Source of the DNA: Castor canadensis
Lineage: Eukaryota > Chordata > Mammalia > Rodentia > Castoridae
Reading direction: 5' to 3'
DNA: 64,000 nt
NCBI RefSeq assembly: GCF_047511655.1
Contig: NC_133399.1
Span: forward strand, 7,691,333 to 7,755,332
Positions 1-10,975 of this stretch are shown here, in pieces. The notes under the pieces are model-generated. The model was not told the origin of the DNA, searched no databases, and was given only the letters and a program-made list of their open reading frames with translations. Made by a program: the position numbers and the translations under genes. How positions within the stretch are numbered: the first letter of the stretch is position 1; each line of letters starts with the position of its first letter.

Positions 1-669
1 GAATGGATTAAGAAAATGTGGTATCTATACACAATGGAATTTTATGCAGCCATGAAGAAAAATGAAATGTTATCATTTGCTGGTAAATGGATGGAATTGG
101 AGAACATCATTCTGAGTGAGGTTAGCCTGGCCCAAAAGACCAAAAATCGTATGTTCTCCCTCATATGTGGACATTAGATCAAGGGCAAACACAACAAGGG
201 GATTGGACTATGAGCACATGATAAAAGCGAGAGCACACAAGGGAGGGGTGAGGATAGGTAAGACACCTAAAAAACTAGCTAGCATTTGTTGTCCTTAATG
301 CAGAGAAACTAAAGCAGATACCTTAAAAGCAACTGAGGCCAATAGGAAAAGGGGAACAGTTACTAGAGAAAAGGTTAGATCAAAAAGAATTAACCTAGAA
401 GGTAACACACACGCACAGGAAATCAATGTGAGTCAACTCCCTGTATAGCTATCCTTATCTCAACCAGCAAAAACCCTTGTTCCTTCCTGTTATTGCTTAT
501 ACTATCTCTACAACAAAATTAGAAATAAGGGCAAAATAGTTTCTGCTGGGTATTGAGGGAGGAGAGGGAGGGGGCAGAGTGGGTGGTAAGGGAGGGGGTG
601 GGGGCAGGAGGGAGAAATGAGCCAAGCCTTGTATGCACATATGAATAATAAAAGAAAAAGGAAAAAAAA
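1..669 (+). mobile_element. L1 3' end, young subfamily (cut by window edge)
   Basis: The first 175 bases encode the last residues of an L1 ORF2 (reads ...[14 protein letters not shown], stop near 175), followed by a 3' UTR with a G-rich tract near 555-615 and an A-rich tail ending near 669. It aligns almost base for base with 10286-10962, differing by only a few percent, so both belong to the same recent subfamily. The 5' part lies outside the window. The open frame at 116-298 is only the 3' UTR and is not a gene. Confidence 0.93.
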
Positions 670-1645
670 CTGTACATCAGACCAAATTATTTTTCTACTG
701 TTATATAAATCATAATCATGTTCTCTGATCCACCTATGTGTACAAAAACACACACTGGCTTTTGTTCTTAGTATAGAACACACCCAAGTGTTGTACCCCA
801 TCTATTTGAAAAACCACTCTTGTGACCATTATCCTTTCTTGTGTCACTATTTTAAGCCTGTTCATAATAATGTACATTTTAACACACCTTCATGTGCTTA
901 TAATTGTTCTCCAGCTGTTCTTCCCACTATCAATATTCTAATTACTTATTCAGCTTGATATCCATAATACCTACTACCCTCACAATCAAAATCTGACTAG
1001 CAAGTGACTCCAAGGGAATTCTACATAGAAAGAGAAATGTGAAACAATAACACTGGTTAACTGGTCCTTAAAATCAGAGATAACCTGAAATAGGTTGAGA
1101 TAAATGTCTTCATTCTACATTTCTTTTTCACACTTTAAATATAATTATGGATGTATGGAAGGCTGTTGTCCAATGTTAAGACCATTTATTCACTAAGAAT
1201 TATCTGACATGTTTTCCATTTTGCTACTGGATTATCTGTGTGGTCCTTGAAGACTTCCAGTACTACCAATAAATCTGAGTTATGCATTGTTGTAAATGTT
1301 ATCATTTCTTAATTCTGCCATAAACACTAAAATTGTGATGAGTGAACATCATCAATTACGTATCACCTACATGCTCTGATATAACTTTGATCTTCATAAG
1401 CCAAATCATGATTTACAGGGGAGTTTTAATTTCTGCTCAGTCTTGCAATTTGGGGTCCCAATACCTCCTGCATAAGAATCCATGCTCTTTTGCTTAAAAA
1501 TTAATCTGCATGTAATCATTTTGAATAGAGTTGTATCAAATAAACTTGTATAAAAAAGAAAATTAGCAGCATTTCCTCAATATCAGAGTAAATTAAAATT
1601 ATACATAATACCAAATTGTTATGATTGTTCTCAGTTATATTTCTA
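670..1645. other. AT-rich intergenic DNA, duplicon copy 1
   Basis: No gene is seen. Stretches near 1000-1100 and 1200-1560 resemble 14850-14950 and 15540-15970 in the same order, for example the words around 'gatgagtgaacaatatcaa' and 'tcctgcataa'. This marks the segment as one copy of the duplicated unit of the OR cluster. Similarity is moderate, judged by eye. Confidence 0.55.
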
Positions 1646-2330
1646 TTGGTTAGTGTAAGTGTTAGCTATTTGTATACAACAAACATCCTAAATGTAAGTC
1701 CTTAAATGCAATGTCTTTATTAACAATTGGGGATTTTTCTGAGATCATGTGGTCTCCTTATGCATCTGTCATCAGCTTGAATCAACTCGGTAGGCTCTGC
1801 CAATCTTGGATGGGATTTTCAAAATACCAGGACAGATCTTTGTTGTCCTTAGGTGGGACACTGGTTTTTCCATCACATTTCCTTTCTTACACCTGTCTAG
1901 TTGACATGTGGCTGAGGCACTATTGCAACATAGTACAGCAGAAATGTCTCTAGAGACACCTTGATGCACACTACTAATCCCTCACTATCCTATTGCCAAG
2001 ACAAACTACAAATCCTAAGCTCATCTCCTTTTAGAGGGTCTCTACTTCCACATCCGCCTCAGCAGCTTAATGATCTTCTTAGAGATGACTGAGGTCAAAG
2101 GACACTCACCCCTCAATACCATGGGCTACAGCTTCCAAGAAATCCATAGATACCAAAATCTGCCACTATAATAGCAACACTCTGTAGACAGCACATAGTG
2201 AACTAACCCAGAAATGTGCCAATTAAACTTTACATACAAAACGTAGGCCAGGGACTGGATTTCCTCAACATACATTAGTTTATCAACTTCCCTGTCCTTC
2301 AGTACCAATAGGGGTTGTTTTCAGAACACT
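1646..2330 (-). mobile_element. LTR-like (MaLR/MLT type) remnant, copy 1
   Basis: The segment resembles 16045-16330 and 32840-33380 in the same orientation. In those copies the left edge reads like the reverse complement of an MLT-type LTR end, with a short 'ctgcataacaggta'-type motif. All are strongly decayed. Family assignment is from memory of MaLR consensus features and is tentative; the paralogy between the copies is more secure. Confidence 0.4.
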
Positions 2331-2454
2331 CCACCCCTACAGATGTCAAAAGCCACTAATACTCAAGTCACTTCCGTAAGATGGTATACTATTTACATAT
2401 AAACATCACAATCTTCCCTTGTACTTTATATATTTGATTATTTATTATATATTT

Positions 2455-2870
2455 CACTGCAGCATTTTTGAAAATATCAAGATATGGCATCGACCTACAT
2501 GTTCGTCAGAGGATGAATGGATAATGTGGTGCTTCTACACAATGGGAGATGATTCAGCCATGAATCTCATGACAACTTCCTTGTCATTTGAGACAATATT
2601 GATGTAGCCAGAAGTCATTACGATACACGAAAGACAAATGTTACAAGATCTCACTCACACCTTGAATCTTAAATGTTTTCATACCAGCACTAGAATGATG
2701 ATTATGAAGGACTAAGGCATTTGGGGTAGGGTGGTGGAGGAGATGTTGGTCAAATGACACAAACTGACAGTTCTGTATGGGGAATAAGATCAAGAGAACT
2801 ACTGCAAATATAATTACTGCAGCTTCCTATATATTGTATTCTTAATAAATATTAAGAGTTCATATTAAGC
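2455..2870 (+). mobile_element. old L1 3' end fragment
   Basis: Bases 2470-2600 follow the usual end of L1 ORF2 (animal-wide pattern: graft of 'aggatgaatggata', 'tacacaatgg', 'attcagccatgaa'), followed by a diverged 3' UTR up to about 2870. It is much more diverged than the L1 at 1-669. Confidence 0.65.
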
Positions 2871-3185
2871 ATTCTCACCAATGCTCTTGTGAGGTAATGC
2901 ACATGTCAATGTGATAATTTAGCTATTCCACAAAATAGTAGATTTTCAAAATATTAGATTACAAAGCAGAAATATGTCAAAATTTATCCATTAAACATTA
3001 AAAAATAGAGTGATCCACAAAGTGGTATTGGCAACATCCATATCAACTGGCACCACGTTGCAAAATAAAAATCTCTAAATCAACCTAGTTGTGTTCAGAA
3101 CAAAACCTGCATTTGAACAAGAACCCAAGAGGTCCACATTCACCCTGAAGTAGATTTTCTGATCTACACTATCCCTTCTCTATCT
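2871..3185. other. AT-rich DNA, nothing recognised
   Basis: No open frame, repeat or motif that I can assign. Confidence 0.5.
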
Positions 3186-3400
3186 CCCCCACTGGTGATA
3201 TTTGTGCTAGGCGATGCTTCTGGTGAAACGTGCTGTGCATCATAGAAGGTTGAGGAGCATCTCTGTCTTCAACCCACTATGGACAGCACCACTTCTCCAG
3301 TTATAGCATCCAGAGTTTTATGTTGACATTGCCAAATGTCTCCTGGGTGCCTGATCACCCTGGTGGAGGACCAATGACCTAAAGCTTGAGAACTGGTAGC
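3186..3400 (-). mobile_element. MER20 (hAT-Charlie DNA transposon) fossil
   Basis: The order of words matches MER20 in reverse complement: a 'ctgtgcatcatagaagg' block near 3230, 'gcatctctgtcttcaaccca' near 3260, and 'gacattgccaaatgtctcct' near 3325-3345, ending with a 'gagaactgg' remnant of the terminal inverted repeat near 3390. MER20 is a non-autonomous, inactive element that predates placental radiation, so this piece is old. The open frame at 3269-3529 is incidental. Confidence 0.75.
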
Positions 3401-6400
3401 ATTCTGACATAGTTCCAAACAAAACTCATCCTTATAAAGTTCATGGCTGTGGGCCAATGAAGGTTCAATGAACCTTTTGAGACTCAGTTCTCCTAATGAA
3501 AAACAACTGCTTGGTAGTGTTGACCTCATGTAATGGACATGTGTGGAAATTAAATTATAAATCCTTATAAGATTCTAAGTGTATAAAAAATCCAAATATA
3601 TCTCATATGTGCCTAATGTTCAACATATTAAAATTCAAATTACATTTATTTACATGTGTTGTAAATTTAAACCCCTCTACACTAAATATCAATGGTGGAG
3701 GTAAAGTCCCATGATGACATACCAAATGCACACAGTTTTGTCCCTCTATAAAGAGAGAATAGTAATTTTATGGGTCATCAAGACTGTGTTATCACCACAA
3801 ATCAAGGCTTTGCTATCCCAAATAACCTATCAAAGTCTGGTAACTCAGGTTTTGGAGAAAAATTGAAGCACCGGGCAATAGTGCTGAGGATGTGGGACCA
3901 GAAAGTAAGGAGAATTCATGCAAAGGAGTAGTAATGACTGGATTCATCTGATTTCTAACCTGGTCTCCTGAGTACTTAAATTGAACCAGAAACTTTCCTT
4001 TCTGATCAGAACAATGGCCATCAGGGAATTCAGTGGATCAGATGCTAAAGTAACAAGAAGAAATATGATTAATGAGCAGGTGGGGGGAATATATGAATAC
4101 ATCCTCAGGTGTTGTCTCCCAGAAGGTACACTCCCGACTGGACTGGGCCAGGTGGTTCATTTTGGAATTGTAAGTCTGGCTAAGGCACCAATGCTTCAAT
4201 CCCTCCTCCTATGTGGTCTGGGCAGAGCTTCAGTCTCCATTATATCCATCCAAGGAGGCATCCAGATTTCCACATGAAAAACTTCTACTTATAGAACTCA
4301 TCCAGATGAGTCTGAGATTCTGTTATGCACTGTGGGCAAAGTTCAAAAAGAATGGAAGGTGACAAAATTTACCTGGGGTCACCTGAGGACCCAGCCAGCC
4401 TAGCACAGAGCTGAGAGATCACTATAGTTGCCTACTTAACTAATTAATTGGTAATTTATTTAACATTTTATAGAGATGTTCCTTTTAAATCCTGCAATGC
4501 AGACAACTCCAATTGACAATTATGCAATGAAAATGGAAGTCTATTTGGACGAGACCAAATGAAGAAAGGATATAGGTATTTCCCATAAAATTATTGTATG
4601 TCCAAGCAGGTTTGCAATTAGGGGTGAGAAAAATTGTATGTAAGTTTGCAAGGATGTACAATGAAGGGAGGACATTTTCTTTACTTCTTAATTAGGAGGA
4701 TGTTTTACCCTACTTTCTTATTTTTACAAAGTCAAAATTACTTCACTGTTAATAAACACTTCCTTTGAATATTATTAGTAAGGGACAAATTTCACAGTAT
4801 CTTACCACATGAGAGGATTCACATGAACAAAATAATCTTTACTTGATAGGTAAAGTGGAAAAGTAAAGAGCTTGTCTTGCAGTTCTTCTATTCCTACTCA
4901 GGCTTAATATATTTTTGCATTTGTTGGCTCATTTATTTCTCTTTGCCATTTCCGATTTTTGCTCTGAGTTCTTTGCGTTAATGGAGACTGAGTGTGTTTA
5001 CCTTTTTATTTCATTTTCCAAAAGAATAATGAAAGGCTTGTTCCCCTTAGTTTTCTCTCTGTAATTTAATCCCTTCATAGATGTATTTGGAGAGTAAATA
5101 GAAATAAACTTTATGTGTTCAAACAAGGCCATTATATTGATGACACAACTTCCCAGTTGCTTTTTAGATTTAGATTTAGATTTACTGCATGACCAGTAAT
5201 TATCAGTTTCCTTTTATTCCTTTAAATTTTATATTATGTTTATTTTTTCTCATGTTTGCCTTGTGTTGCTCTTCTTATAAGTAACCATATTCACCTGCCT
5301 TCCTAGAAGCATGTGCTTTTTCATTAAACCAACACAAACCCACTTCCTTTCTTAAGCAAGCACATTTTATACTTAAAATCTTTATATTTGTAGCATTCCT
5401 CTTTGTGTACAATGTGTATATATGATTGATATCCTGGCATTACTGGGAGGAATGAATGAGATGATTTTTGCAATGCCCTATCTCACATGTGTGAGGACCA
5501 TGAAGGGAGCTGTTGGAGTATTTTAATCATAGTTATCAGTTATTTTCAATATCATTTCTGCTGTGTTCAGTGTCAAAAGCACATTTGATTCTATTTATGT
5601 TTAAATAGAATAAAATAACTTTTGATAGTGCTTCATCCATTATGCCCCGAATACATAGCTGATTGTTATTTTATTTCAAGGTCTTGTCAAATAATCTCAA
5701 ATTGCAGACTAGTGTCAATGGATAAGTTTATTGTTACTTCAGAATTGTTGCTTGAGAATTATTTTAGATTTTCATTCAATGTCATTTGTTAGTTTACTTG
5801 AATTGATATATTTACCTCATCATTATGTTTATGGAATAAACTCTTAATTTCTTAACTTTTTAGACCTTTCTAACTTTTCTCAGTATGGAAAAAAACACAA
5901 AACTGAACAAATAAGGTCAACTGATTTTATAATAAACAAATTAGAAAATAATGAAATAAAATGTTATGTCTATAGCCACCACAGGGATGGAGCCTATGAA
6001 GAAAGTACATAGATGTTCATACAGGGCCAATATTAAAGAATATTTTAAAAATGAGCACTCCTCAGGACTAGAGTCCTGCAGTTTGCCTATTTCAGGCTGG
6101 GAGTCACCTCTTAATATGGGCTTGATTCCACTTTGCTTATATTTTGTTCAGGATATTTGCATAATGTCCATCAAGGACAAAGAACTGTAATTTTCTTAAG
6201 AGTTCCTCTTTGACCATAACTCTTACAATATAGCTGTCTAAATCCTAAACAAAGAAGGAGATAAGGATAGATCACCTCTGCTCCATAAGGTGCCTACAAA
6301 GTACTGCAAGATTCCATGTACATGAGATATCTAAGATAATCAGACTCACAGATGCAGGGGATAGAGTGGTAGCATCATGAATGGAGAAGGGGACATGTGT

Positions 6401-6770
6401 AGTTTTTTGCCAATATATATAACTGTCACTGTGTATATAATAAAAAGTACAGATATATAATGTACAATATAGTGTACAGAGCTAAAAAAACACTACAATG
6501 AGCTTCAAAATTTACTATGAGGAAAGAGTTCATAGTATAGGACCTTAATAGAATAAAATTTAAAAAGCTGACACAGGATGTTCTTTGAATTGTTGTGGTG
6601 ATGGTTTGACCACAGTTTGCATAAGTCTAAACTTACCCCAATGTACACAGTACTTATCTGGAGTTATCTGTATACCAACTATTCCTCAAGGAGTCAGGTT
6701 AAAACAAAGTAGAGAGGAAACATGAGAAAGAAAGACTCTGCATCATTAAAATCTTCACCTGTCTGCAGCA
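3401..6770. other. intergenic DNA, no gene or assignable repeat
   Basis: About 3.4 kb without a convincing gene. The part 3660-4440 is less AT-rich and could be a decayed LTR or unique sequence. The rest is AT-rich with a short 'agattt' triplication near 5166-5185. Short open frames (98 codons at 3981, 74 codons at 5966) show no family resemblance. Confidence 0.5.
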
Positions 6771-6774
6771 GCAT

Positions 6775-7215
6775 GCAGGTCATGCCCTTCCTTCATATTC
6801 TCAGACAGGATGCTTCCTCACCTCCCACTTACTCACACATTCACCAGAATGGCTGTTGTCTGAAACATGATATGTGAATAAGCCCCATCCTCAGGGATTT
6901 TGCACTGCCCCTTCTTCTTGTTTTTTAATACCTACTTTTTATTATTATTTACTTCTGTAGGATATTTGCATAAGTTTTTTACTTCCAAAAGCATAAAAAG
7001 CCTACAAATTTATGTAATACAATGTGATTTTTAATAAATGTACACGTGGCATAATGTCAACTCTATTATCAAAATGTATCACATTTCTTTAAAGTGAAAA
7101 CATTCAAAATACACTTTTCACTCTATTCCTTGCTAATTTCATTATCTATGTATAATCTTCCTCCTGGATCAGATTGTAAGGTCCTTTATATCTCACCACT
7201 AAAACTCCTTGTCTA
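6775..7215 (+). mobile_element. L2-like LINE 3' fragment
   Basis: Two blocks in the right order and spacing resemble the L2 3' end: 'cctcagggattttgcactgc' near 6891 and 'agattgtaaggtcctttat' near 7172. The rest is too diverged to follow. L2 died out before placental radiation. Confidence 0.35.
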
Positions 7216-7373
7216 AACACCACCAGAAAAAAATATTAGAACTCAATTTTAATTCCTCAAAAATATAAAAGAATTAGTTATTAAAACTGTAAAATATTCA
7301 ATATATTGAGAGAACAATATAGACTTGGAGAGGAACTCTTAATGTTAGACAGCTCAGGGTACACATAAACTAA

Positions 7374-8219
7374 AACAAATAACATACAAAGGTAAACCCA
7401 TCAAAATCACAGCAGATTTCTCAAAGGAAACCCTAAACAAAAGAAGAGCATGGAGTGAGGTTTTCCAGGAACTGCATGAAAATAACTTCAATCTTAGGAT
7501 ACTCTACCCAATATTCAAAATACGTGGAGCAATAAAAGTCTTCCATGATAAGCAGAAACTAAAACAATATATGACCACCAAGTCACTACCACAAAAGATT
7601 CTTCAAGGAATTCTGCACACAGGAAGTTTAAACAAATAAAACCATGAAAGAGCAATACCAAACCACAGGAGAAGAAAAGGCAAGAAAGTAGACAATAGCA
7701 TTGATTCCACTGCACACAATCAAACCTTTAAACAACAAAGACAAATACATGACAGTGATCACCACATACCTATCAATAGTAACACTGAATGTTAATGGAC
7801 TAAATTCACCCATCAAAAGACATTGATTGGCAAACTGGATTAAAAAGGAAGCTCCAACAACAGGAGACCCACCTCATCAACAGAAATAAGCACTGGCTGA
7901 GAGTGAAAGGCTGGAAGAAGATTTACCAAGCCAATGGTCCCCAAAAACTGGCAGGGGTAGCAATACTTATCTCGGACAAAGTAGACTTCAAGCTTACATT
8001 GATCAAATGAGATAAAGAAGGACACTCCATACTAATAAAAGGAAATAACAATTATCAACTTATATGCACCCAACATCAATGCACTCAATTTCATCAAACA
8101 TACTCCAAAGAACTTAAAAACATATATAAACTCCAACACAGTAATAGTGGGAGACCTTAATATCTCCCTATTACCAATAGATAGGTCATCCAAACAAAAA
8201 ATCAATAAAGAAATCCTAC
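7374..8219 (+). mobile_element. old L1, left part (interrupted by younger L1)
   Basis: The segment starts inside the ORF1 C-terminal domain (near 'aacatacaaaggtaaa', 7382) and runs into ORF2. A probable ORF2 start is the ATG at 7749, followed by a TTYLSI..TLNVNGLN-like endonuclease N-terminus. The frame is broken by stops. At 8219 the endonuclease reading stops abruptly and resumes at 10976 after an inserted L1. The element is 5' truncated; I could not see its own target-site duplication. Confidence 0.9.
8207..8219 (+). repeat. target-site duplication, left copy
   Basis: The 13-base word 'aaagaaatcctac' occurs here and again at 10963-10975, bracketing the younger L1. It belongs to the host L1. 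Confidence 0.9.
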
Positions 8220-10962
8220 TCCAAAAAGGAGAACTATAGGCCAATCTCCTTAATGAACATTGATGCAAAAATCCTCAACAAAATAATGGCAAATCGAATT
8301 CAGCAACACATCAAAAAGATTATTCACCACGACCAAGTAGGCTTCATCCCAGGGATGCAGGGGTGGTTCAACATACGAAAATCAATAAACGTAATAAACC
8401 ACATTAACAGAAGCAAAGCCAAAAACCACTTGATCATCTCAATAGATGCAGAAAAAGCCTTTGATAAGATCCAACATCATTTCATGATAAAAGCTCTAAA
8501 AAAACTAGGAATAGAAGGAAAGTTCCTCAACATTATAAAAGCTATATATGACAAACCTACAGCCAGCATTATACTTAACGGAGAAAAATTAAAACCATTC
8601 CCTCTAAAATCAGGAACCAGACAAGGATGCCCACTATCTCCACTCCTATTCAACATAGTACTGGAATTCCTAGCCAGAGCAATTAGGCAAGAAGAAGGAT
8701 TAAAGGAATACAAATAGGTAAAGAAACTGTCAAAATATCCCTATTTGCAGACGACATGATCCTATACCTTAAAGACCCAAAAAACTCTACTCAGAAGCTT
8801 CTAGACATCATCAATAGCTATAGCAAGGTAGCAGGATATAAAATCAACATAGAAAAATCATTAGCATTTCTATACACTAACAATGAGCAAACGGAAAAAG
8901 AATGTATGAAAACAATTCCATTTACAATAGCCTCAAACAAAATCAAATACCTAGGTGTAAACCTAACAAAAGATGTGAAAGACCTCTACAAGGAAAACTA
9001 TACACTTCTGAAGAAAGAGATTGAGGAAGACTATAGAAAGTGGAGAGATCTCCCATGCTCATGGATTGGTAGAATCAACATAGTAAAAATGTCTATACTC
9101 CCAAAAGTAATCTACATGTTTAATGCAATTCCCATCAAAATTCCAATGACATTCATCAAAGAGATTGAAAAATCTACTGTTAAATTTATATGGAAACACA
9201 AGAGGCCACGAATAGCCAAGGCAATACTCAGTCAAAAGAACTATGCAGGAGGTATCACAATACCTGACTTCAAACTATATTACAAAGCAATAATAATAAA
9301 AACAGCATGGTACTGGCACAAAAACAGACATGAAGACCAGTGGAACAGAATAGAGGATCCAGATATGAAGCCACACAACTATAAGCAACTTATCTTTGAC
9401 AAAGGAGCTAAAAATATACGATGGAGAAATAGCAGCCTCTTCAACAAAAACTGCTGGGAAAACTGGTTAGCAGTCTGCAAAAAACTGAAACTAGATCCAT
9501 GTATACCACCCTATACCAAGATTAACTCAAAATGGATCAAGGATCTTAATATCAGACCCCAAACTCTTAAGTTGATACAAGAAAGAGTAGGAAATACTCT
9601 GGAGTTAGTAGGTATAGGTAAGAACTTTCTCAATGAAACCCCAGCAGCACAGCAACTAAGAGATAGCATAGATAAATGGGACCTCATAAAACTAAAAAGC
9701 TTCTGGTCATCAAAAGAAATGGTCTCTAAACTGAAGAGAACACCCACAGAGTGGGAGAAAATATTTGCCAACTATACATCAGACAAAGGACTGATAACCA
9801 GAATATACAGGGAACTTAAAAAACTAAATTCTCCCAAAACTAATGAACCAATAAAGAAATGGGCAGGTGAACTAAACAGAACTTTCTCAAAAGAAGAAAT
9901 TCAAATGGCCAGAAAACACATGAAAAAATGCTCACCATCTCTAGCAATAAAGGAAATGCAAATTAAAACCACACTAAGATTCCACCTCACCCCTGTTAGA
10001 ATAGCCATCATCAGCAACACCACCAACAACAGGTGTTGGCGAGGATGCGGGGAAAAAGGAACCCTCTTACACTGTTGGTGGGAATGTAGACTAGTACAAC
10101 CACTCTGGAAAAAAATTTGGAGGCTACTTAAAAAGCTGGACATCGATCTACCATTTGATCCAGCAATACCACTCTTGGGGATATACCCAAAAGACTGTTA
10201 CTCCAGAGGCACCTGCACATCCATGTTTATTGCGGCACTATTCACAATAGCCAAGTTATGGAAACAGCCAAGATGCCCCAGCACTGACGAATGGATTAAG
10301 AAAATGTGGTATCTATACACAATGGAATTTTATGCAGCCATGAAGAAGAACGAAATGTTATCATTCGCTGGTAAATGGATGGAATTGGAGAACATCATTC
10401 TGAGTGAGGTTAGCCTGGCTCAAAAGACCAAAAATCGTATGTTCTCCCTCATATGTGGACATTAGATCAAGGGCAAACACAGCAAGGGGATTGGACTATG
10501 AGCACATGATAAAAGCGAGAGCACACAAGGGAGGGGTGAGGATAGGTAAGACACCTAAAAAACTAGCTAGCATTTGTTGCCCTTAATGCAGAGAAACTAA
10601 AGCAGATACCTTAAAGCAACTGAGGCCAATAGGAAAAGGAGACCAGGAACTAGAGAAAAGGTTAGATTAAAAAGAATTAACCTAGAAGGTAACACCCACG
10701 CACAGGAAATCAATGTGAGTCAATGCCCTGTATAGCTATCCTTATCTCAACCAGCAAAAACCCTTGTTCCTTCCTATTATTGCTTATACTCTCTCTACAA
10801 CAAAATTAGAGATAAGGGCAAAATAGTTTCTGCTGGGTATTGAGGGGGGGAGCGGGAGGGGGTGGAGTGGGTGGTAAGGGAGGGGGTGGGGGCAGGGGGG
10901 AGAAATAAACCAAGCCTTGTATGCACATATGAATAATAAAAGAAAAATGAAAAAAAAAAAAA
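8220..10962 (+). mobile_element. young 5'-truncated L1 nested in an older L1
   Basis: This 2.7-kb L1 begins inside the reverse transcriptase domain (Tyr-Arg-Pro-Ile-Ser-like region) and runs through the end of ORF2 at 10465, a 3' UTR with a G-rich tract near 10845-10900, and an A-tail of about 20 bases near 10948. It is flanked by 13-base duplications of host L1 sequence. It is the least damaged L1 coding region in the window and matches the 3' end at 1-669. Lacking ORF1 and the endonuclease, it cannot move by itself. Confidence 0.95.
8226..10465 (+). pseudogene. L1 ORF2 fragment (reverse transcriptase to C-terminus), one frameshift
   Basis: The fragment encodes L1 ORF2 from mid reverse transcriptase onward. 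The first frame stays open to a stop near 8717; the second is open from before 8744 to 10465 (569 codons after the first ATG at 8756). The break lies in a GAA-rich run near 8692-8705, where one base appears to be missing compared with the copies near 27720 and 46725. The catalytic F-A-D-D motif (8744-8755) is present just after the break. The C-terminal part keeps the cysteine-rich segment ([18 protein letters not shown], near 10033-10086) and the usual ending ...FSLICGH. There is no start codon of its own and it is 5' truncated. Confidence 0.92.
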
Positions 10963-10975
10963 AAAGAAATCCTAC
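10963..10975 (+). repeat. target-site duplication, right copy
   Basis: Identical to 8207-8219; marks the 3' border of the nested young L1, directly after its A-tail. Confidence 0.9.
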
